Assembly: GCF_000577615.1 (NCBI RefSeq)
Contig: NZ_CBXX010000011.1
Span: forward strand, 62,001 to 126,000
From: Herbaspirillum sp. RV1423
Lineage (GTDB): Bacteria; Pseudomonadota; Gammaproteobacteria; Burkholderiales; Burkholderiaceae_D
Direction: 5' to 3'
DNA: 64,000 bases
The notes under the pieces are model-generated. The model was not told the origin of the DNA, searched no databases, and saw nothing but the letters and a program-made list of their open reading frames with translations. Shown piece after piece: positions 54,165 through 63,885 of this stretch. The position numbers and the translations under genes were made by a program. Each line of letters opens with the position of its first letter. The stretch's first letter is position 1.

Positions 54165-54215
54165 ATGACAAAGGCAGTGTCATCAAGATGGCAATTTGAT
54201 GACAAATTTGTCATC
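54165..54215. promoter_or_regulatory. CusR-type box(es) between msrP and cusR
   Basis: GATGACAAATTTGTCATC (54198-54215) is a perfect 18-bp palindrome and exactly matches the CusR box core of E. coli, ATGACAA-N2-TTGTCAT. A looser repeat ATGACA-N7-TGTCAT lies at 54165-54183. The site sits between msrPQA (minus) and the cusRS-like genes (plus) and could control both. Confidence 0.8.
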
Positions 54216-54281
54216 GAGCGTCCGGTCGCGAATTGTTAGAATGCTGCCACATCTACAGTGTAATCCGAAGCGGAATCCAGC

Positions 54282-54953
54282 ATGGCCATCCTTGTCATCG
54301 AAGACGACCCCAAAACCGGCGACTACCTCAAAAAGGGCTTGCGCGAGTCCGGCTATACGGTCGATCTTGCGCGCAACGGCACCGACGGCCTGCACATGGC
54401 GATGGAACAGAGCTACGATCTGGTCGTGCTGGACGTCATGCTGCCCGGCACCGACGGCTGGCAAGTCATGAGCGCGCTGCGCGCCAAGCGCGACCTGCCG
54501 GTGATTTTCCTGACCGCGCGCGACCATGTCGACGACCGCATCCGCGGCCTGCAACTGGGCGCCGACGATTACCTGGTCAAACCGTTTTCCTTCACCGAAC
54601 TGGTGCTGCGCATCCGCACCCTGCTGCGGCGCGGCGTCACGCGCGACGCCGAGGTGTACCAGGTCGCCGACCTGCAACTGGACCACGTGCGCCACAAGGT
54701 CACGCGGCAAGGCGTCAACATCGTCCTGACCAACAAGGAGTTCCTGCTGCTGCACCTGCTGATCAAGCGCCAGGGCGAAGCCTTGTCGCGCTCGGTAATT
54801 GCATCGCAGGTATGGGACATGAATTTCGACAGCGACACCAATGTCGTCGACGTCGCCGTCAAACGCCTGCGCGCCAAGATCGATGCGCCATTTGAAAAGA
54901 AGCTGATCCACACCGTGCGCAGCATCGGCTACATGTTTTCGGAAACCCCATGA
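54282..54953 (+). CDS. CusR/CopR/HprR-type response regulator
   Basis: A 223-residue OmpR-family regulator. The receiver has Asp51 (LDVMLPG), EDD at 7-9 and Lys100 (LVKPF); the C-terminal winged helix includes [32 protein letters not shown] and the final HTVRSIGYM. Overall it fits the heavy-metal response regulator subfamily. The kinase gene follows 10 bp downstream. A CusR-like palindrome upstream suggests autoregulation. Whether it senses copper or hypochlorite (as HprRS does) cannot be told from sequence. Confidence 0.9.
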   Translation: MAILVIEDDPKTGDYLKKGLRESGYTVDLARNGTDGLHMAMEQSYDLVVLDVMLPGTDGWQVMSALRAKRDLPVIFLTARDHVDDRIRGLQLGADDYLVKPFSFTELVLRIRTLLRRGVTRDAEVYQVADLQLDHVRHKVTRQGVNIVLTNKEFLLLHLLIKRQGEALSRSVIASQVWDMNFDSDTNVVDVAVKRLRAKIDAPFEKKLIHTVRSIGYMFSETP

Positions 54954-54963
54954 AAGAAATCCG

Positions 54964-56394
54964 ATGAGGCCGTGGCGCTCCTGGACGCTGGCGTTCCGCG
55001 TCAGCGCGTTGTTCGCGCTGATCGCCTGCCTGGTCGTCACCGGCCTCGGCATGTACCTGTACAACTCCGCCCGACAATCGCTGGAAGTGCGCGCCGACTA
55101 TACGCTGATCGGCCGCGTCGAACACTTCCGCAACCTGCTGCACGACCTCTACAACGTCGAGCAGATGGAACAGCGCCCTGCCCTGTTCGAAAGCATGCTC
55201 GGCAACGAGCAGGACGTGCGCATCTTCCGCCGCCAGGGCGAGGCGCCATTCATCAACATGAACCCGGACAACCTGACGCCGCCGCCGATGACGCCGGTCG
55301 CCATCGGCGTGCCGCTGTCGATCGCGTCGCTGCACGACGGCATGCGCGCCGACGGCGTGCGCGTGCGCTGGGTGGCCGCGCTGGCCGAAGTCGGCAACCA
55401 CAACGATACCGTCGAAATCGTCGCCGCCTATGTCATGACGCAGGAGTCGCGCATGATGACGCTCTATCTCTGGCGCGTCGTCGCCGCCGTCGCGCTGACG
55501 GTGCTGCTGACCGCCGTGCTGGGCTTTATCGTGCTCAGGCGCGACCTGATGCCGCTGACCCGGATGAGCAAACGCGCCGCCGAGATCACGCCGGCCAACC
55601 TCAGCACGCGACTACGCGAAGAAGACGCTCCCGCCGAATTGCGTCAGCTCGCCGGCGCGCTCAACGCCATGCTCGACCGCCTCGAAAACGGCTACGAACA
55701 CCTGTCGCAGTTTTCCGCCGACCTGGCCCACGAGATCAGGACGCCGGTCAACATCCTGATGGGACAGACGCAGGTGACGCTGGGTCAACGCCGCAATGCG
55801 GAAGAATATGAACAGTTGCTGGAATCGAACCTGGAAGAATTGACGCGCCTGTCGCGCATCATTGAAAACATCCTGTTCCTGGCACAGACCGATCACGCCG
55901 AACTCACGGTCGACCGCACGCCGATCGCGCTGGCGGAAGAATTGCAAAAGATCGCCGATTATTTCGAAGGCGTGGCGGCGGAGCGCGACATGCATTTCGA
56001 AGTCGATGCCGGCCCGGATCTTGTCTGTCGCGCCAATCTCATCATGTGGCGCCGCGCCGTCAGCAACCTGGTGGTCAATGCGGTGCGCTACGGCGACGCC
56101 GGCACGGCGATCGGGATCAGCGCCCGGCCCGTTGCCGCAGGCGTCGCGATCAGCGTCGACAATCGCGGCGCGCCGATGACGCGGCAACAGATGGAACGCA
56201 TGTTCGACCGCTTCTACCGCGGCGACAAATCGCGCAGCGAATACACCGAATCCAACGGCCTCGGCCTGGCCATCGTCAAGGCCATCATGACTGTGCATGG
56301 CGGCATCGTGACGGTGGCATGCACAGCGACAGGGGAGATCAGTTTCAGCCTGGCGTTTCCCGAGCAGGCCAAACCGGCGCGTCAAACGTCCTGA
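54964..56394 (+). CDS. CusS/CopS/HprS-type sensor histidine kinase
   Basis: A 476-residue heavy-metal-type sensor kinase. Two transmembrane segments (about 14-35 and 165-185) flank a periplasmic domain of about 130 residues. They are followed by HAMP, the HisKA box DLAHEIRTPVNIL (His about 256), and ATPase boxes (NLVVNAVRYG, NRGAPMT, FYRGDKSR, GLGLAIVKAIM). It phosphorylates the regulator encoded just upstream. Its stop directly abuts the convergent TPR gene stop (TGATCA). Confidence 0.9.
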   Translation: MRPWRSWTLAFRVSALFALIACLVVTGLGMYLYNSARQSLEVRADYTLIGRVEHFRNLLHDLYNVEQMEQRPALFESMLGNEQDVRIFRRQGEAPFINMNPDNLTPPPMTPVAIGVPLSIASLHDGMRADGVRVRWVAALAEVGNHNDTVEIVAAYVMTQESRMMTLYLWRVVAAVALTVLLTAVLGFIVLRRDLMPLTRMSKRAAEITPANLSTRLREEDAPAELRQLAGALNAMLDRLENGYEHLSQFSADLAHEIRTPVNILMGQTQVTLGQRRNAEEYEQLLESNLEELTRLSRIIENILFLAQTDHAELTVDRTPIALAEELQKIADYFEGVAAERDMHFEVDAGPDLVCRANLIMWRRAVSNLVVNAVRYGDAGTAIGISARPVAAGVAISVDNRGAPMTRQQMERMFDRFYRGDKSRSEYTESNGLGLAIVKAIMTVHGGIVTVACTATGEISFSLAFPEQAKPARQTS

Positions 56395-58065
56395 TCAGTC
56401 GCATTGCGCCAGCCGGCTGATGAGCGCCGTTTGCGCGCGCGCGATAACGCCGGCCCAGTCGCCTCTTTCTTCCTGCCTGAACAAACGCGCTGACGGATAC
56501 CACGGGCTGTCGTCGCGTTCCAGGAACCAGCGCCAGTCTGCCGCCTGCGGCAACAGTATCCATACCGGAACGTCCATCGCGCCGGCCAGATGCGCGACGG
56601 CGGTGTCGACGCTGATAACCAGGTCGAGATTGGCGATCAGGGCGGCGGTGTCGTCGAATTCGCGCAGTTCCTTGCCGGGCCAGCGCACTGCCGGCATGGA
56701 TTGCAGGAACACGTGATCGTGCTGGCGCACTTCGGGTTGCAGCAGGAAGAACTCGATGCCGGCAATACCGAACAGGGGCGCGAACAATTCCAACGGTATC
56801 GAGCGCGGCAAGTCTTTCTGGTTGCGCGCATTGCCTGAGCTGACGATGCCGATGCGCATGCGCGGCGTTGTTCCCAGCGCCTGCCGCCAGTACTCGCGCT
56901 TTTCCGGATCGGCATAGAGATATGGTGAACTTGCCGGAATCGTGTCCATGCGCGTGCCGAACGCCAGTGGGAGGCTCATCAGCGGCGACTGCAAGTCCAC
57001 CTCCGGCAAGTTTTCGCCGATCGCTCTGACCGCAATGCTGCCGTCCGCGCTCAGCGTCTGCAGCAGGCGCTTCAGGTTGTCCGGCGCCTCCAGCACGACC
57101 TGTGCCCCCGACGCAGCCGCCAGCAAGGCGTAGCGGCAAAACTGTATGGTGTCGCCCAAGCCTTGCTCCGACCAGAGCAGGATGAATTTCCCGTCAAGCG
57201 ATTCTGCGCCCGTCCAGCGCGGAATCTGGCGATGACGCTCCGGGTCGACGAGTTCGCCTTGCCAGCGCGCTTCGTAAATCGGCCATGCCTCGCCGAGCCG
57301 GCCGAGGGTCATGTTGTTCAACGCCAGATTGACGCCGGCGTCGGCGTCGCCGGGCTGCAAGCCGAGGGCTTTTTCATTGCTCGCGATGGATTCTTCGTAA
57401 CGGCACAAGCGACTCAGGCTGGCGGCGCGGCTTATCCAGGCATCGGCGAAACGCGGCTCCAGTTGCACCGCCTTGTCGGCGCAGGCAAGCGCCTCTTCGT
57501 CGCGATGCAAACCGTGCAACACAAACGCAATATCGAGATGGTAATGCGGCCGCTCCGGCGCCAGTGCGATCGCTTGCTGCAGGCTATCCAATGCATCCTC
57601 CGGACGTTGAAGTCCCGCCAGCACCACAGCGTGTAAATGCCAGATATCGGGATTCTGCGGCGCCAGGCGCAAAGCGTGTTCCAGGGTTTGCACGGCCTCT
57701 TCCCGGCGTCCGAATTCCCGCAACAGCACCGCTGCCGCCAGATAAATATCGGCATGCTCGACACCCGCAGCGATCAGTTCCAGATAAACGCCGAGCGCCT
57801 CCTGGCGACGGCCGGTCTCGTAAAGTATTCGCCCCAGCTTGTAATTGACCGCCGGATCGCCAGGCGACAGTCTCAGCGCACGGCGATACAGATCGATGGC
57901 TTCAATATGCCGGCCCAGTCCGGCGCATACGCCGCCGGCCAGATGCAGCAAGTTGAAATCGGCGCTGCGTTGCTGCGACAGCGGCTGCAAAATGGTATGG
58001 GCCGCTTCCAGCTCACCATGCTGGAAAAACAAATAGGCCTGGGCAAGAGCGTCATTATTATTCAT
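56395..58065 (-). CDS. TPR protein with glycosyltransferase-like C-terminal domain
   Basis: A 556-residue protein. Residues about 1-270 are tandem tetratricopeptide repeats (for example AIDLYRRALRLSPGDPAVNYKLGRIL). The C-terminal part (about 285-545) has the GT-B-like features FILLWSEQGLGDTIQFCRY and DLVISVDTAVAHLAGAMDVPVWILLP, seen in TPR-linked glycosyltransferases of family 9/41 type. It may modify glycans or proteins; the substrate is unknown. It is convergent with and abuts the sensor kinase gene. Confidence 0.85.
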   Translation of the reverse strand: MNNNDALAQAYLFFQHGELEAAHTILQPLSQQRSADFNLLHLAGGVCAGLGRHIEAIDLYRRALRLSPGDPAVNYKLGRILYETGRRQEALGVYLELIAAGVEHADIYLAAAVLLREFGRREEAVQTLEHALRLAPQNPDIWHLHAVVLAGLQRPEDALDSLQQAIALAPERPHYHLDIAFVLHGLHRDEEALACADKAVQLEPRFADAWISRAASLSRLCRYEESIASNEKALGLQPGDADAGVNLALNNMTLGRLGEAWPIYEARWQGELVDPERHRQIPRWTGAESLDGKFILLWSEQGLGDTIQFCRYALLAAASGAQVVLEAPDNLKRLLQTLSADGSIAVRAIGENLPEVDLQSPLMSLPLAFGTRMDTIPASSPYLYADPEKREYWRQALGTTPRMRIGIVSSGNARNQKDLPRSIPLELFAPLFGIAGIEFFLLQPEVRQHDHVFLQSMPAVRWPGKELREFDDTAALIANLDLVISVDTAVAHLAGAMDVPVWILLPQAADWRWFLERDDSPWYPSARLFRQEERGDWAGVIARAQTALISRLAQCD

Positions 58066-58230
58066 GCGCGGATGTTAACACGCGTGGCCGATGCGTTGAG
58101 CACGGCCGGCCTCTTCCGTCAGTTCCTTGCGCCGCATGAGCGGCAATTTGCCTCCCCCTGATAACGTGCAACATCCGGCATTTCGAGGACGCTGCTACGT
58201 GGTGATGCGGCAACGCAGCGATTGTTTTGC

Positions 58231-58257
58231 TTACTGAAATATCGTATATTTCAGTAA
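58231..58257. promoter_or_regulatory. Operator upstream of the GbsR-type regulator/cyd operon
   Basis: TTACTGAAATAT-CGT-ATATTTCAGTAA is a perfect 12-bp inverted repeat around three bases. A degenerate second copy follows directly (58258-58280). It lies 27 bp before the regulator start and is a strong candidate autoregulatory site. Confidence 0.75.
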
Positions 58258-58283
58258 TTACTGAAAATTCAAAATATCAGACA

Positions 58284-58937
58284 ATGCCAAATCCACCGGA
58301 ATTCGCCATGGAACCCCATACCCTGAGTCCCCTGATGCAGCGTTTCATCCTCCATTTCGGCGAAATGGGTAGCCGCTGGGGCATCAATCGCACCGTGGGC
58401 CAGATTTATGCCTTGCTGTATGTTCAGGCAAAACCGCTCAATGCCGACGAGATCGCCGAATATCTTAGCTTTTCGCGCTCAAACGTCAGCATGGGCCTGA
58501 AAGAGCTGCAATCCTGGCGGCTGGTCAAGCTGCTGCACCAGCCGGGCGATCGCCGCGAATATTTCGAACCGCCCAAGGACATCTGGGATATTTTCAAGGC
58601 TTTGCTGGAAGAACGCCGTCGCCGCGAGATCGAGCCGACGCTGTCGATGTTGCGCGATGCCTTGCTGGAAACCCCGGCCAATCCCGACGACAAACATGCC
58701 CAGCAACGCATGCGCGAGATGTATGATCTGATCGAACTGTCCAGCTCGTGGTTCGACGACGTGCAGCGCCTGTCGCCGGAGACCCTGTCCTCGCTGATGA
58801 AGATGGGGTCGAAAATCAAGAAATTACTAGACGTCAAAGACAAATTCCGCTTTAGTAGCGACAAGGCTGCGGACAAGAACAAAGCCGGCAAGGATACTGC
58901 GACTGAAGCGTTTTCCGAATCTCCCGCTAAGGAGTGA
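58284..58937 (+). CDS. GbsR/MarR-family transcriptional regulator
   Basis: A 217-residue winged-helix regulator of the GbsR type (LHFGEMGSRWGINRTVGQIYALLYVQAKPLNADEIAEYLSFSRSNVSMGLKELQSW). The C-terminal tail is charged, Lys/Ala-rich and probably disordered. It lies 3 bp before cydP and heads a cytochrome bd operon, so it probably regulates it, using the 27-bp palindrome upstream. The start at ATG 58284 is favoured; ATG 58308 (MEPHTLSP) is possible. Confidence 0.88.
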   Translation: MPNPPEFAMEPHTLSPLMQRFILHFGEMGSRWGINRTVGQIYALLYVQAKPLNADEIAEYLSFSRSNVSMGLKELQSWRLVKLLHQPGDRREYFEPPKDIWDIFKALLEERRRREIEPTLSMLRDALLETPANPDDKHAQQRMREMYDLIELSSSWFDDVQRLSPETLSSLMKMGSKIKKLLDVKDKFRFSSDKAADKNKAGKDTATEAFSESPAKE

Positions 58938-58940
58938 AGA

Positions 58941-59216
58941 ATGCCCAAGCCTTCACGGTTAACACGTACCCACCGTCTGACACGTCTTCCCCGTCTCACG
59001 CAATTGCCGCTCGGCGTCGAGATCGCACTGATCCTGCTGGTCAAGATCGCGATCCTGACGGTGCTGGCCAAAGCCTTCTTCTCCGAACCGCAAGCTAAAA
59101 AGATGCGCATGCCCACCGAACAGGTGGAGCAGCATCTGCTGGCATCGCCTGCATCGGCGCCTGCTTCTTCATCCGTCTTCCCTTCCACCACCGAGGTCTC
59201 ACATGCTTCCCATTGA
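58941..59216 (+). CDS. cydP: CydP-like small cytochrome oxidase subunit
   Basis: A 91-residue protein with a basic N-terminus, one transmembrane segment ([24 protein letters not shown], residues 24-47) and a Pro/Ala/Ser-rich tail. The LPLGVEIAL...K.A.FSEP pattern matches the putative small subunit CydP encoded before bd oxidases in Betaproteobacteria. It overlaps cydA by 14 bp. Its role in oxidase assembly is inferred. Confidence 0.82.
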   Translation: MPKPSRLTRTHRLTRLPRLTQLPLGVEIALILLVKIAILTVLAKAFFSEPQAKKMRMPTEQVEQHLLASPASAPASSSVFPSTTEVSHASH

Positions 59217-60819
59217 CGAGGTCGTCAGTCTGTCGCGGCTGCAGTTCGCCGTGACGGCGTTGTATCACTTTCTGTTCGTTCCCCTCACGCTCGGCCTGTC
59301 CTGGATTCTGGTCATCATGGAATCCGTCTACGTCATGACCGGCAGTCCCATCTACAAGGACATGACGCGCTTCTGGGGCAAACTGTTCGGCATCAATTTC
59401 GCCATGGGCGTGGCCACCGGCATCACACTCGAATTCCAGTTCGGCACCAACTGGTCGTATTACTCGCACTACGTCGGCGACATCTTCGGCGCGCCGCTGG
59501 CCATCGAAGGCATGGCGGCGTTCTTCCTCGAATCGACCTTCGTCGGCCTGTTCTTCTTCGGCTGGGATCGCCTCTCGCGCGTACAGCATTTGCTGGTGAC
59601 CTTCCTGGTGGCGTTCGGCTCCAGCCTGTCGGCGCTGTGGATCCTGATCGCCAACGGCTGGATGAACAATCCGGTCGGCGCGGAATTCAATTTTGAAACC
59701 ATGCGCATGGAACTGGTCAGCATGACCGACGTGATCTTCAATCCGGTGGCGCAGGTGAAGTTCGTCCATACCGTGGCGGCGGGTTACGTGACCGCCTCGA
59801 TGTTCGTGCTGGGCGTGTCGGCGTATTACCTGCTCAAGGCGCGCGATACCGCATTTGCGCTGCGTTCGTTCGCCGTCGCCGCCGGTTTCGGCCTGGCCGC
59901 CACCTTGTCCGTGATCGTGCTCGGCGACGAGTCCGGCTACACCGCCGGCGAAGTCAACAAGGTCAAACTGGCCGCCATCGAAGCCGAATGGGAAACCCAT
60001 CCGGCGCCGGCCGGCATCACGGTATTCGGACTCCCCGACAACAAGGGCGAACGCACCGACTACGCGTTCAAGATTCCCTATGTGCTGGGGCTGATCGCGA
60101 CGCGCTCGGTTGATACGCCGGTGATCGGCATCAAGGACCTGAAGAAGGAACACGAAGCGCGCATCCGCAACGGCATGCTGGCCTATGCCGCACTGACGCG
60201 GCTGAAGTCCGGCGACAAGTCGGCCGAAGCGCGCGCCGCGTTCGACAAGCTCAAGCATGACCTCGGATATGGCCTGCTGCTGAAGAAATACACGCCGAAC
60301 GTCGTCGACGCCACGCCGGAACAAATCGCGAAGGCGGTCGACGACACCATCCCGAACGTGGCGCCGCTGTTCTGGTCGTTCCGCGGCATGGTGGCGCTGG
60401 GCCTGCTGTTCCTGTTCATTTTCCTGGCTTCGTTCTACTTCCTGGTGCGCAAGCAACTGGCGCCGCAACGCTGGCTGTTGCGCCTGGCGGTGTTCAGCAT
60501 TCCGCTGCCGTGGATCGCCGCCGAGCTGGGCTGGATCGTCGCCGAGTACGGCCGCCAGCCGTGGACTATTGCGGGCATCCTGCCCACCCATCTGTCGGCA
60601 TCGACGCTGCAACCGTCGAGCCTGTATTTCAGCCTGGCCGGATTCATCCTGTTCTACACCTTCCTGCTGGTGGTGGAAATGATCCTGATGGTCAAGTACG
60701 CAAAACTCGGTCCAAGCAGCCTGCACACCGGCAAGTACCATTGGGAAGTTCTGGACAAGAAGCCCGGCAGCCCACCGCCAGCCGACAAGCGCGAGCCGCT
60801 GCCAAAACCGACACACTGA
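59203..60819 (+). CDS. cydA: Cytochrome bd ubiquinol oxidase subunit I
   Basis: A 538-residue integral membrane subunit holding haems b558, b595 and d. Features include [25 protein letters not shown] with the first haem ligand His, the GRPPW-like region read here as [14 protein letters not shown], and a long Q-loop (about 235-390), which places it in the long-Q-loop subfamily. It oxidises ubiquinol and reduces O2 to water under low oxygen or oxidant and metal stress. It is followed by cydB after 10 bp. Confidence 0.96.
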   Translation: MLPIDEVVSLSRLQFAVTALYHFLFVPLTLGLSWILVIMESVYVMTGSPIYKDMTRFWGKLFGINFAMGVATGITLEFQFGTNWSYYSHYVGDIFGAPLAIEGMAAFFLESTFVGLFFFGWDRLSRVQHLLVTFLVAFGSSLSALWILIANGWMNNPVGAEFNFETMRMELVSMTDVIFNPVAQVKFVHTVAAGYVTASMFVLGVSAYYLLKARDTAFALRSFAVAAGFGLAATLSVIVLGDESGYTAGEVNKVKLAAIEAEWETHPAPAGITVFGLPDNKGERTDYAFKIPYVLGLIATRSVDTPVIGIKDLKKEHEARIRNGMLAYAALTRLKSGDKSAEARAAFDKLKHDLGYGLLLKKYTPNVVDATPEQIAKAVDDTIPNVAPLFWSFRGMVALGLLFLFIFLASFYFLVRKQLAPQRWLLRLAVFSIPLPWIAAELGWIVAEYGRQPWTIAGILPTHLSASTLQPSSLYFSLAGFILFYTFLLVVEMILMVKYAKLGPSSLHTGKYHWEVLDKKPGSPPPADKREPLPKPTH

Positions 60820-60829
60820 GGAAACCATC

Positions 60830-61972
60830 ATGATCTTCGATTACGAAACCCTGAAAGTTATCTGGTGGGCCTTCGTCGGCGTGCTGATCATCGGCTTCGC
60901 GCTGACCGACGGCTTCGACTTCGGCGTCGGCATGATGCTGCCCTTCGTCGGCAAGACCGACGCCGAGCGCCGCGTGCTGATCAACTCCATCGGTCCCACC
61001 TGGGAGGGCAACCAGACCTGGTTCATCACCGCCGGCGGCGCCACCTTCGCGGCCTGGCCGCTGGTGTACGCGACTGCGTTCTCGGGCTTTTACATCGCGC
61101 TGATGGTGCTGCTGTTTTCGCTGTTCTTCCGCCCGGTCGGCTTCGACTACCGCAGCAAGATGGCCGATCCGCGCTGGCGCAATGCCTGGGACTGGGGCCT
61201 GTTTGCCGGCGGCATCGTGCCGCCGCTGATCTGCGGCGTGGCTTTCGGCAACCTGCTGCTGGGCGTGCCTTTCCACTACGACGACACCATGCGCGTGGAA
61301 TACACCGGCAGCTTCTTCGCGCTGCTCAATCCGTTCGGTCTGCTGGCCGGCGTGCTGAGCGTGGCGATGCTGCTGACCCACGGCGCCACCTTCGTGATGG
61401 TCAAGACCGATGCCGCCGTGGCGATGCGGGCGCGCAAGATCGCCATCTTCGCCGCACTGGCCAGCCTGGTCCTGTTCGTGCTGGGTGGCGTCTGGGTGGC
61501 TTACGGCATCGACGGCTACAGCATTACCAATATGCCCTCCGCCAACAGCGCCTTCATGCCGCTGGCGAAAACCGTGGAAATCACTTCCGGCGCCTGGATG
61601 GAGAATTACACGCGCTGGCCGGAGACCAGAGCAATCCCCGTCGTCGCCATCGTTGCACTATTGCTGGTGGCCGTATTCGGAGCATGGCGCAAGGCGCGCC
61701 TGGCGTTCATCTGCAGCGGCATCGGCGTCGCCGGCATCATCCTGACGGCGGCGACGGCGATGTTCCCGTTCATCCTGCCGTCTTCGCTCGATCCCCGCAG
61801 CAGCCTGACGGTATGGGATGCGGTATCCAGCCACAAGACGCTGGCGATCATGTTTTGGCTGGTGGTGTTCTTCCTGCCGCTGATCATGGTGTACACGGCC
61901 TGGGTCTATCGTGTGGTGCGCGGCAAGGTCACGCTCAAGCACATTTCCGATAACGAACACACTGCTTACTAA
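60830..61972 (+). CDS. cydB: Cytochrome bd ubiquinol oxidase subunit II
   Basis: A 380-residue membrane subunit with about eight or nine transmembrane segments. It has the family start ([35 protein letters not shown]), the [12 protein letters not shown] motif and the C-terminal [20 protein letters not shown]. It completes the bd oxidase with CydA. The length is as in E. coli CydB. Confidence 0.96.
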   Translation: MIFDYETLKVIWWAFVGVLIIGFALTDGFDFGVGMMLPFVGKTDAERRVLINSIGPTWEGNQTWFITAGGATFAAWPLVYATAFSGFYIALMVLLFSLFFRPVGFDYRSKMADPRWRNAWDWGLFAGGIVPPLICGVAFGNLLLGVPFHYDDTMRVEYTGSFFALLNPFGLLAGVLSVAMLLTHGATFVMVKTDAAVAMRARKIAIFAALASLVLFVLGGVWVAYGIDGYSITNMPSANSAFMPLAKTVEITSGAWMENYTRWPETRAIPVVAIVALLLVAVFGAWRKARLAFICSGIGVAGIILTAATAMFPFILPSSLDPRSSLTVWDAVSSHKTLAIMFWLVVFFLPLIMVYTAWVYRVVRGKVTLKHISDNEHTAY

Positions 61973-61998
61973 ATCCACTAACGATCAAGGAGAACATC

Positions 61999-62178
61999 AT
62001 GTGGTATTTCGCCTGGATACTTGGCGTCGGACTGGCGCTTGCTTTTGGCATCATCAACGTCATGTGGCTGGAAGCCAACTACGCTTTCGGCCGCCGCAAG
62101 GAGGATGAAACCCAGGAACGTTTTGCATCGGCCAGCGCCAAGGCCGAGCTTGCCAGAAAACGTCCCGGGAACAAGTGA
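61999..62178 (+). CDS. cydX: CydX small subunit of cytochrome bd oxidase
   Basis: A 59-residue protein starting MWYFAWILGVGLALAFGIIN, with the WYF...W.LG...A...G..N..W.E pattern of CydX. One transmembrane helix is followed by a charged tail longer than in E. coli CydX (37 residues). An AAGGAG site precedes the ATG, 26 bp after cydB. It stabilises the haem b595/d site in CydAB of other bacteria. Confidence 0.92.
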   Translation: MWYFAWILGVGLALAFGIINVMWLEANYAFGRRKEDETQERFASASAKAELARKRPGNK

Positions 62179-62188
62179 GGCTGCTGTC

Positions 62189-62695
62189 GTGATCGCTCCC
62201 CCTGCACGGCTTATCGCCACCGATCCGGCGCTATTGCAAGCGCTGGCCGGAGCCGGTTTTGCCGACACCTTCCGGATTACGCTGACCGAAGAGCAAAGTC
62301 GCTTGTCTGCCGGCGACCTGACGCGGCAAATGTTCAGCCGTGCGCCTGAGTGGATATCGCTCCTGTTGGCGATACGCAACCGCGTGGGTGCGCTGCTCGG
62401 TTTAAAACAGGCCGACCTGCATATCGATGGCGACGCTTCGTCCGTGTCGTCATCGGTGGCCGGCTTCCCGATCGTGGAACAAAGCGATGAGCAAGTGCAG
62501 CTTGGCTTTGACGATAAGCATCTGGATTTCCGGATCTGGGTGCGGCGCAATCCGGGAACAGCGGAATTGTCGGCGCAATTGACGGTGACGACCGTCGTAC
62601 GCACCAACCAATGGCTGGGATGCGCTTATCTGGCCGTGGTCAAGCCGTTTCACCGGCGTATCGTGCCGGCAATGCTGAATCGTTTGCGCCGTTGA
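62189..62695 (+). CDS. DUF2867 domain protein
   Basis: A 168-residue soluble protein of the DUF2867 type, with ADTFRITLTEEQSRLSAGDLTRQMFSRAPEWI and GTAELSAQLTVTTVVRTNQWLGCAYLAVVKPFHRRIVPAML. Function unknown. The start is GTG at 62189, 10 bp after cydX; the upstream frame continues into the cydX region in another frame. Being in the cyd operon, a link with respiration or the envelope is possible but not shown. A strong terminator follows. Confidence 0.8.
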   Translation: MIAPPARLIATDPALLQALAGAGFADTFRITLTEEQSRLSAGDLTRQMFSRAPEWISLLLAIRNRVGALLGLKQADLHIDGDASSVSSSVAGFPIVEQSDEQVQLGFDDKHLDFRIWVRRNPGTAELSAQLTVTTVVRTNQWLGCAYLAVVKPFHRRIVPAMLNRLRR

Positions 62696-62743
62696 CACGC
62701 GATTGCGACGCCATTGAAATTTTCAGCGGTATTGCAAAAAACG

Positions 62744-62779
62744 AAAAGCCCCGCCGGATTTTTATCGGCGGGGCTTTTT
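62744..62779. terminator. Bidirectional terminator
   Basis: A perfect 13-bp stem pairs AAAAGCCCCGCCG (62744-62756) with CGGCGGGGCTTTT (62766-62778). It ends the cyd operon and the convergent ohr gene. Confidence 0.9.
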
Positions 62780-62799
62780 AACGTCGACTGATCCGCGGC

Positions 62800-63225
62800 T
62801 TATACCAGCGTCAGCGTGACGTTGATGTTGCCGCGAGTCGCGTTCGAGTATGGGCAGACTTGATGCGCCTTCTCGATCAGCGATTGCGCGACGGCGCGAT
62901 CCAGGCCTGGCAGGGAAATGTCCAGCGCCACTTCGATGCCGAAGCCGCCCGGGATGGTGCCGATGCCGACGGTGCCAGTGATGCTGGCATCAGCAGGCAC
63001 GGCTATCTTTTCCTGGCCGCCGACGAACTTCAGCGCACCGATGAAGCAGGCCGAATAACCGGCTGCGAACAGTTGCTCAGGGTTGGTGCCGGCACCGCCG
63101 GCGCCGCCCAATTCCTTGGGGGTGGTCAGCTTGATGTCGAGGATGCCGTCGGACGATTTCGCCACGCCTTCGCGGCCGCCGGTTGCAGTTGCCTTGGCTT
63201 GGTAGAGTGCTTTTTCGATTTTCAT
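62800..63225 (-). CDS. ohr: Organic hydroperoxide resistance protein
   Basis: A 141-residue OsmC/Ohr-family peroxidase with the two reactive cysteines Cys60 ([10 protein letters not shown]) and Cys124 ([13 protein letters not shown]). It reduces organic hydroperoxides using lipoylated proteins. The length matches Ohr. The ohrR gene lies upstream on the same strand, and the gap between (63226-63383) is AT-rich with an OhrR-like imperfect repeat (63298-63316). It is separated from the convergent cyd operon by the terminator. Confidence 0.95.
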   Translation of the reverse strand: MKIEKALYQAKATATGGREGVAKSSDGILDIKLTTPKELGGAGGAGTNPEQLFAAGYSACFIGALKFVGGQEKIAVPADASITGTVGIGTIPGGFGIEVALDISLPGLDRAVAQSLIEKAHQVCPYSNATRGNINVTLTLV

Positions 63226-63383
63226 TTTGATTCCTTTCGAGTAATTTAAAGAGGGGATACCAAGAAGGCATCGATTAAAAACAAATTTTAAACAATAAAA
63301 TTGCTAACAATATAAATAATAAATAGTAAAACCCACTGCTACTACCGACTGAAACTACCGGGAATCCCCGGCGTTTAGTTTGA

Positions 63384-63860
63384 CTACGAATCTTCCGCTT
63401 CTTGCAACAGGCCCTTGCGCAACATCTTCAACTCCTCGCGCAAGTTGACGACCTGTTCCAATGGAGGCAAGGCGCACATCAGCTTTTCGGGAACTGCGAC
63501 CGCCCGCTTGCGCAGGGCGCGTCCTTCTTCGCTCAGCCTGACGACCACGCGGCGCTCGTCTTCAACGTCACGGGCGCGATGCAGCAAACCCATCGCCTCC
63601 ATGCGCTTGAGCAAAGGCGTCAGCGTGCCCGAATCAAGAAACAACTTGTTGCCCAGATCGGAAACCGTGACTTCGTCCTTTTCCCACAAGACCAGCATCA
63701 CCAGATATTGCGGATAAGTGATGTCAAGCCCCTTCAATATCTTCTTGTACATCTTGGTCATCGCCAACGACGCCGAGTACATGGCGAAGCACAATTGATT
63801 TTCAAGCATCAGGGCCTGATCAATTGCTGCTGCGTTCTTCGATGTGTTTGCGTTTGCCAT
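63384..63860 (-). CDS. ohrR: OhrR organic-peroxide-sensing MarR-family repressor
   Basis: A 158-residue MarR-family regulator. The conserved sensing Cys24 sits in [22 protein letters not shown], as in OhrR, with the wing and recognition helix around [39 protein letters not shown]. It represses ohr until oxidised. A 20-bp palindrome upstream is its likely operator. The start is placed at [10 protein letters not shown]; the in-frame reading goes 20 codons higher but includes the operator. Confidence 0.92.
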   Translation of the reverse strand: MANANTSKNAAAIDQALMLENQLCFAMYSASLAMTKMYKKILKGLDITYPQYLVMLVLWEKDEVTVSDLGNKLFLDSGTLTPLLKRMEAMGLLHRARDVEDERRVVVRLSEEGRALRKRAVAVPEKLMCALPPLEQVVNLREELKMLRKGLLQEAEDS

Positions 63861-63885
63861 GGAACGAATAATACATAGCCAAAAA

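Noticed and set aside
59095..60831. A 578-codon open frame on the minus strand
   Set aside because: It lies antisense to cydA, is rich in His/Gln/Arg and has no recognisable domain.
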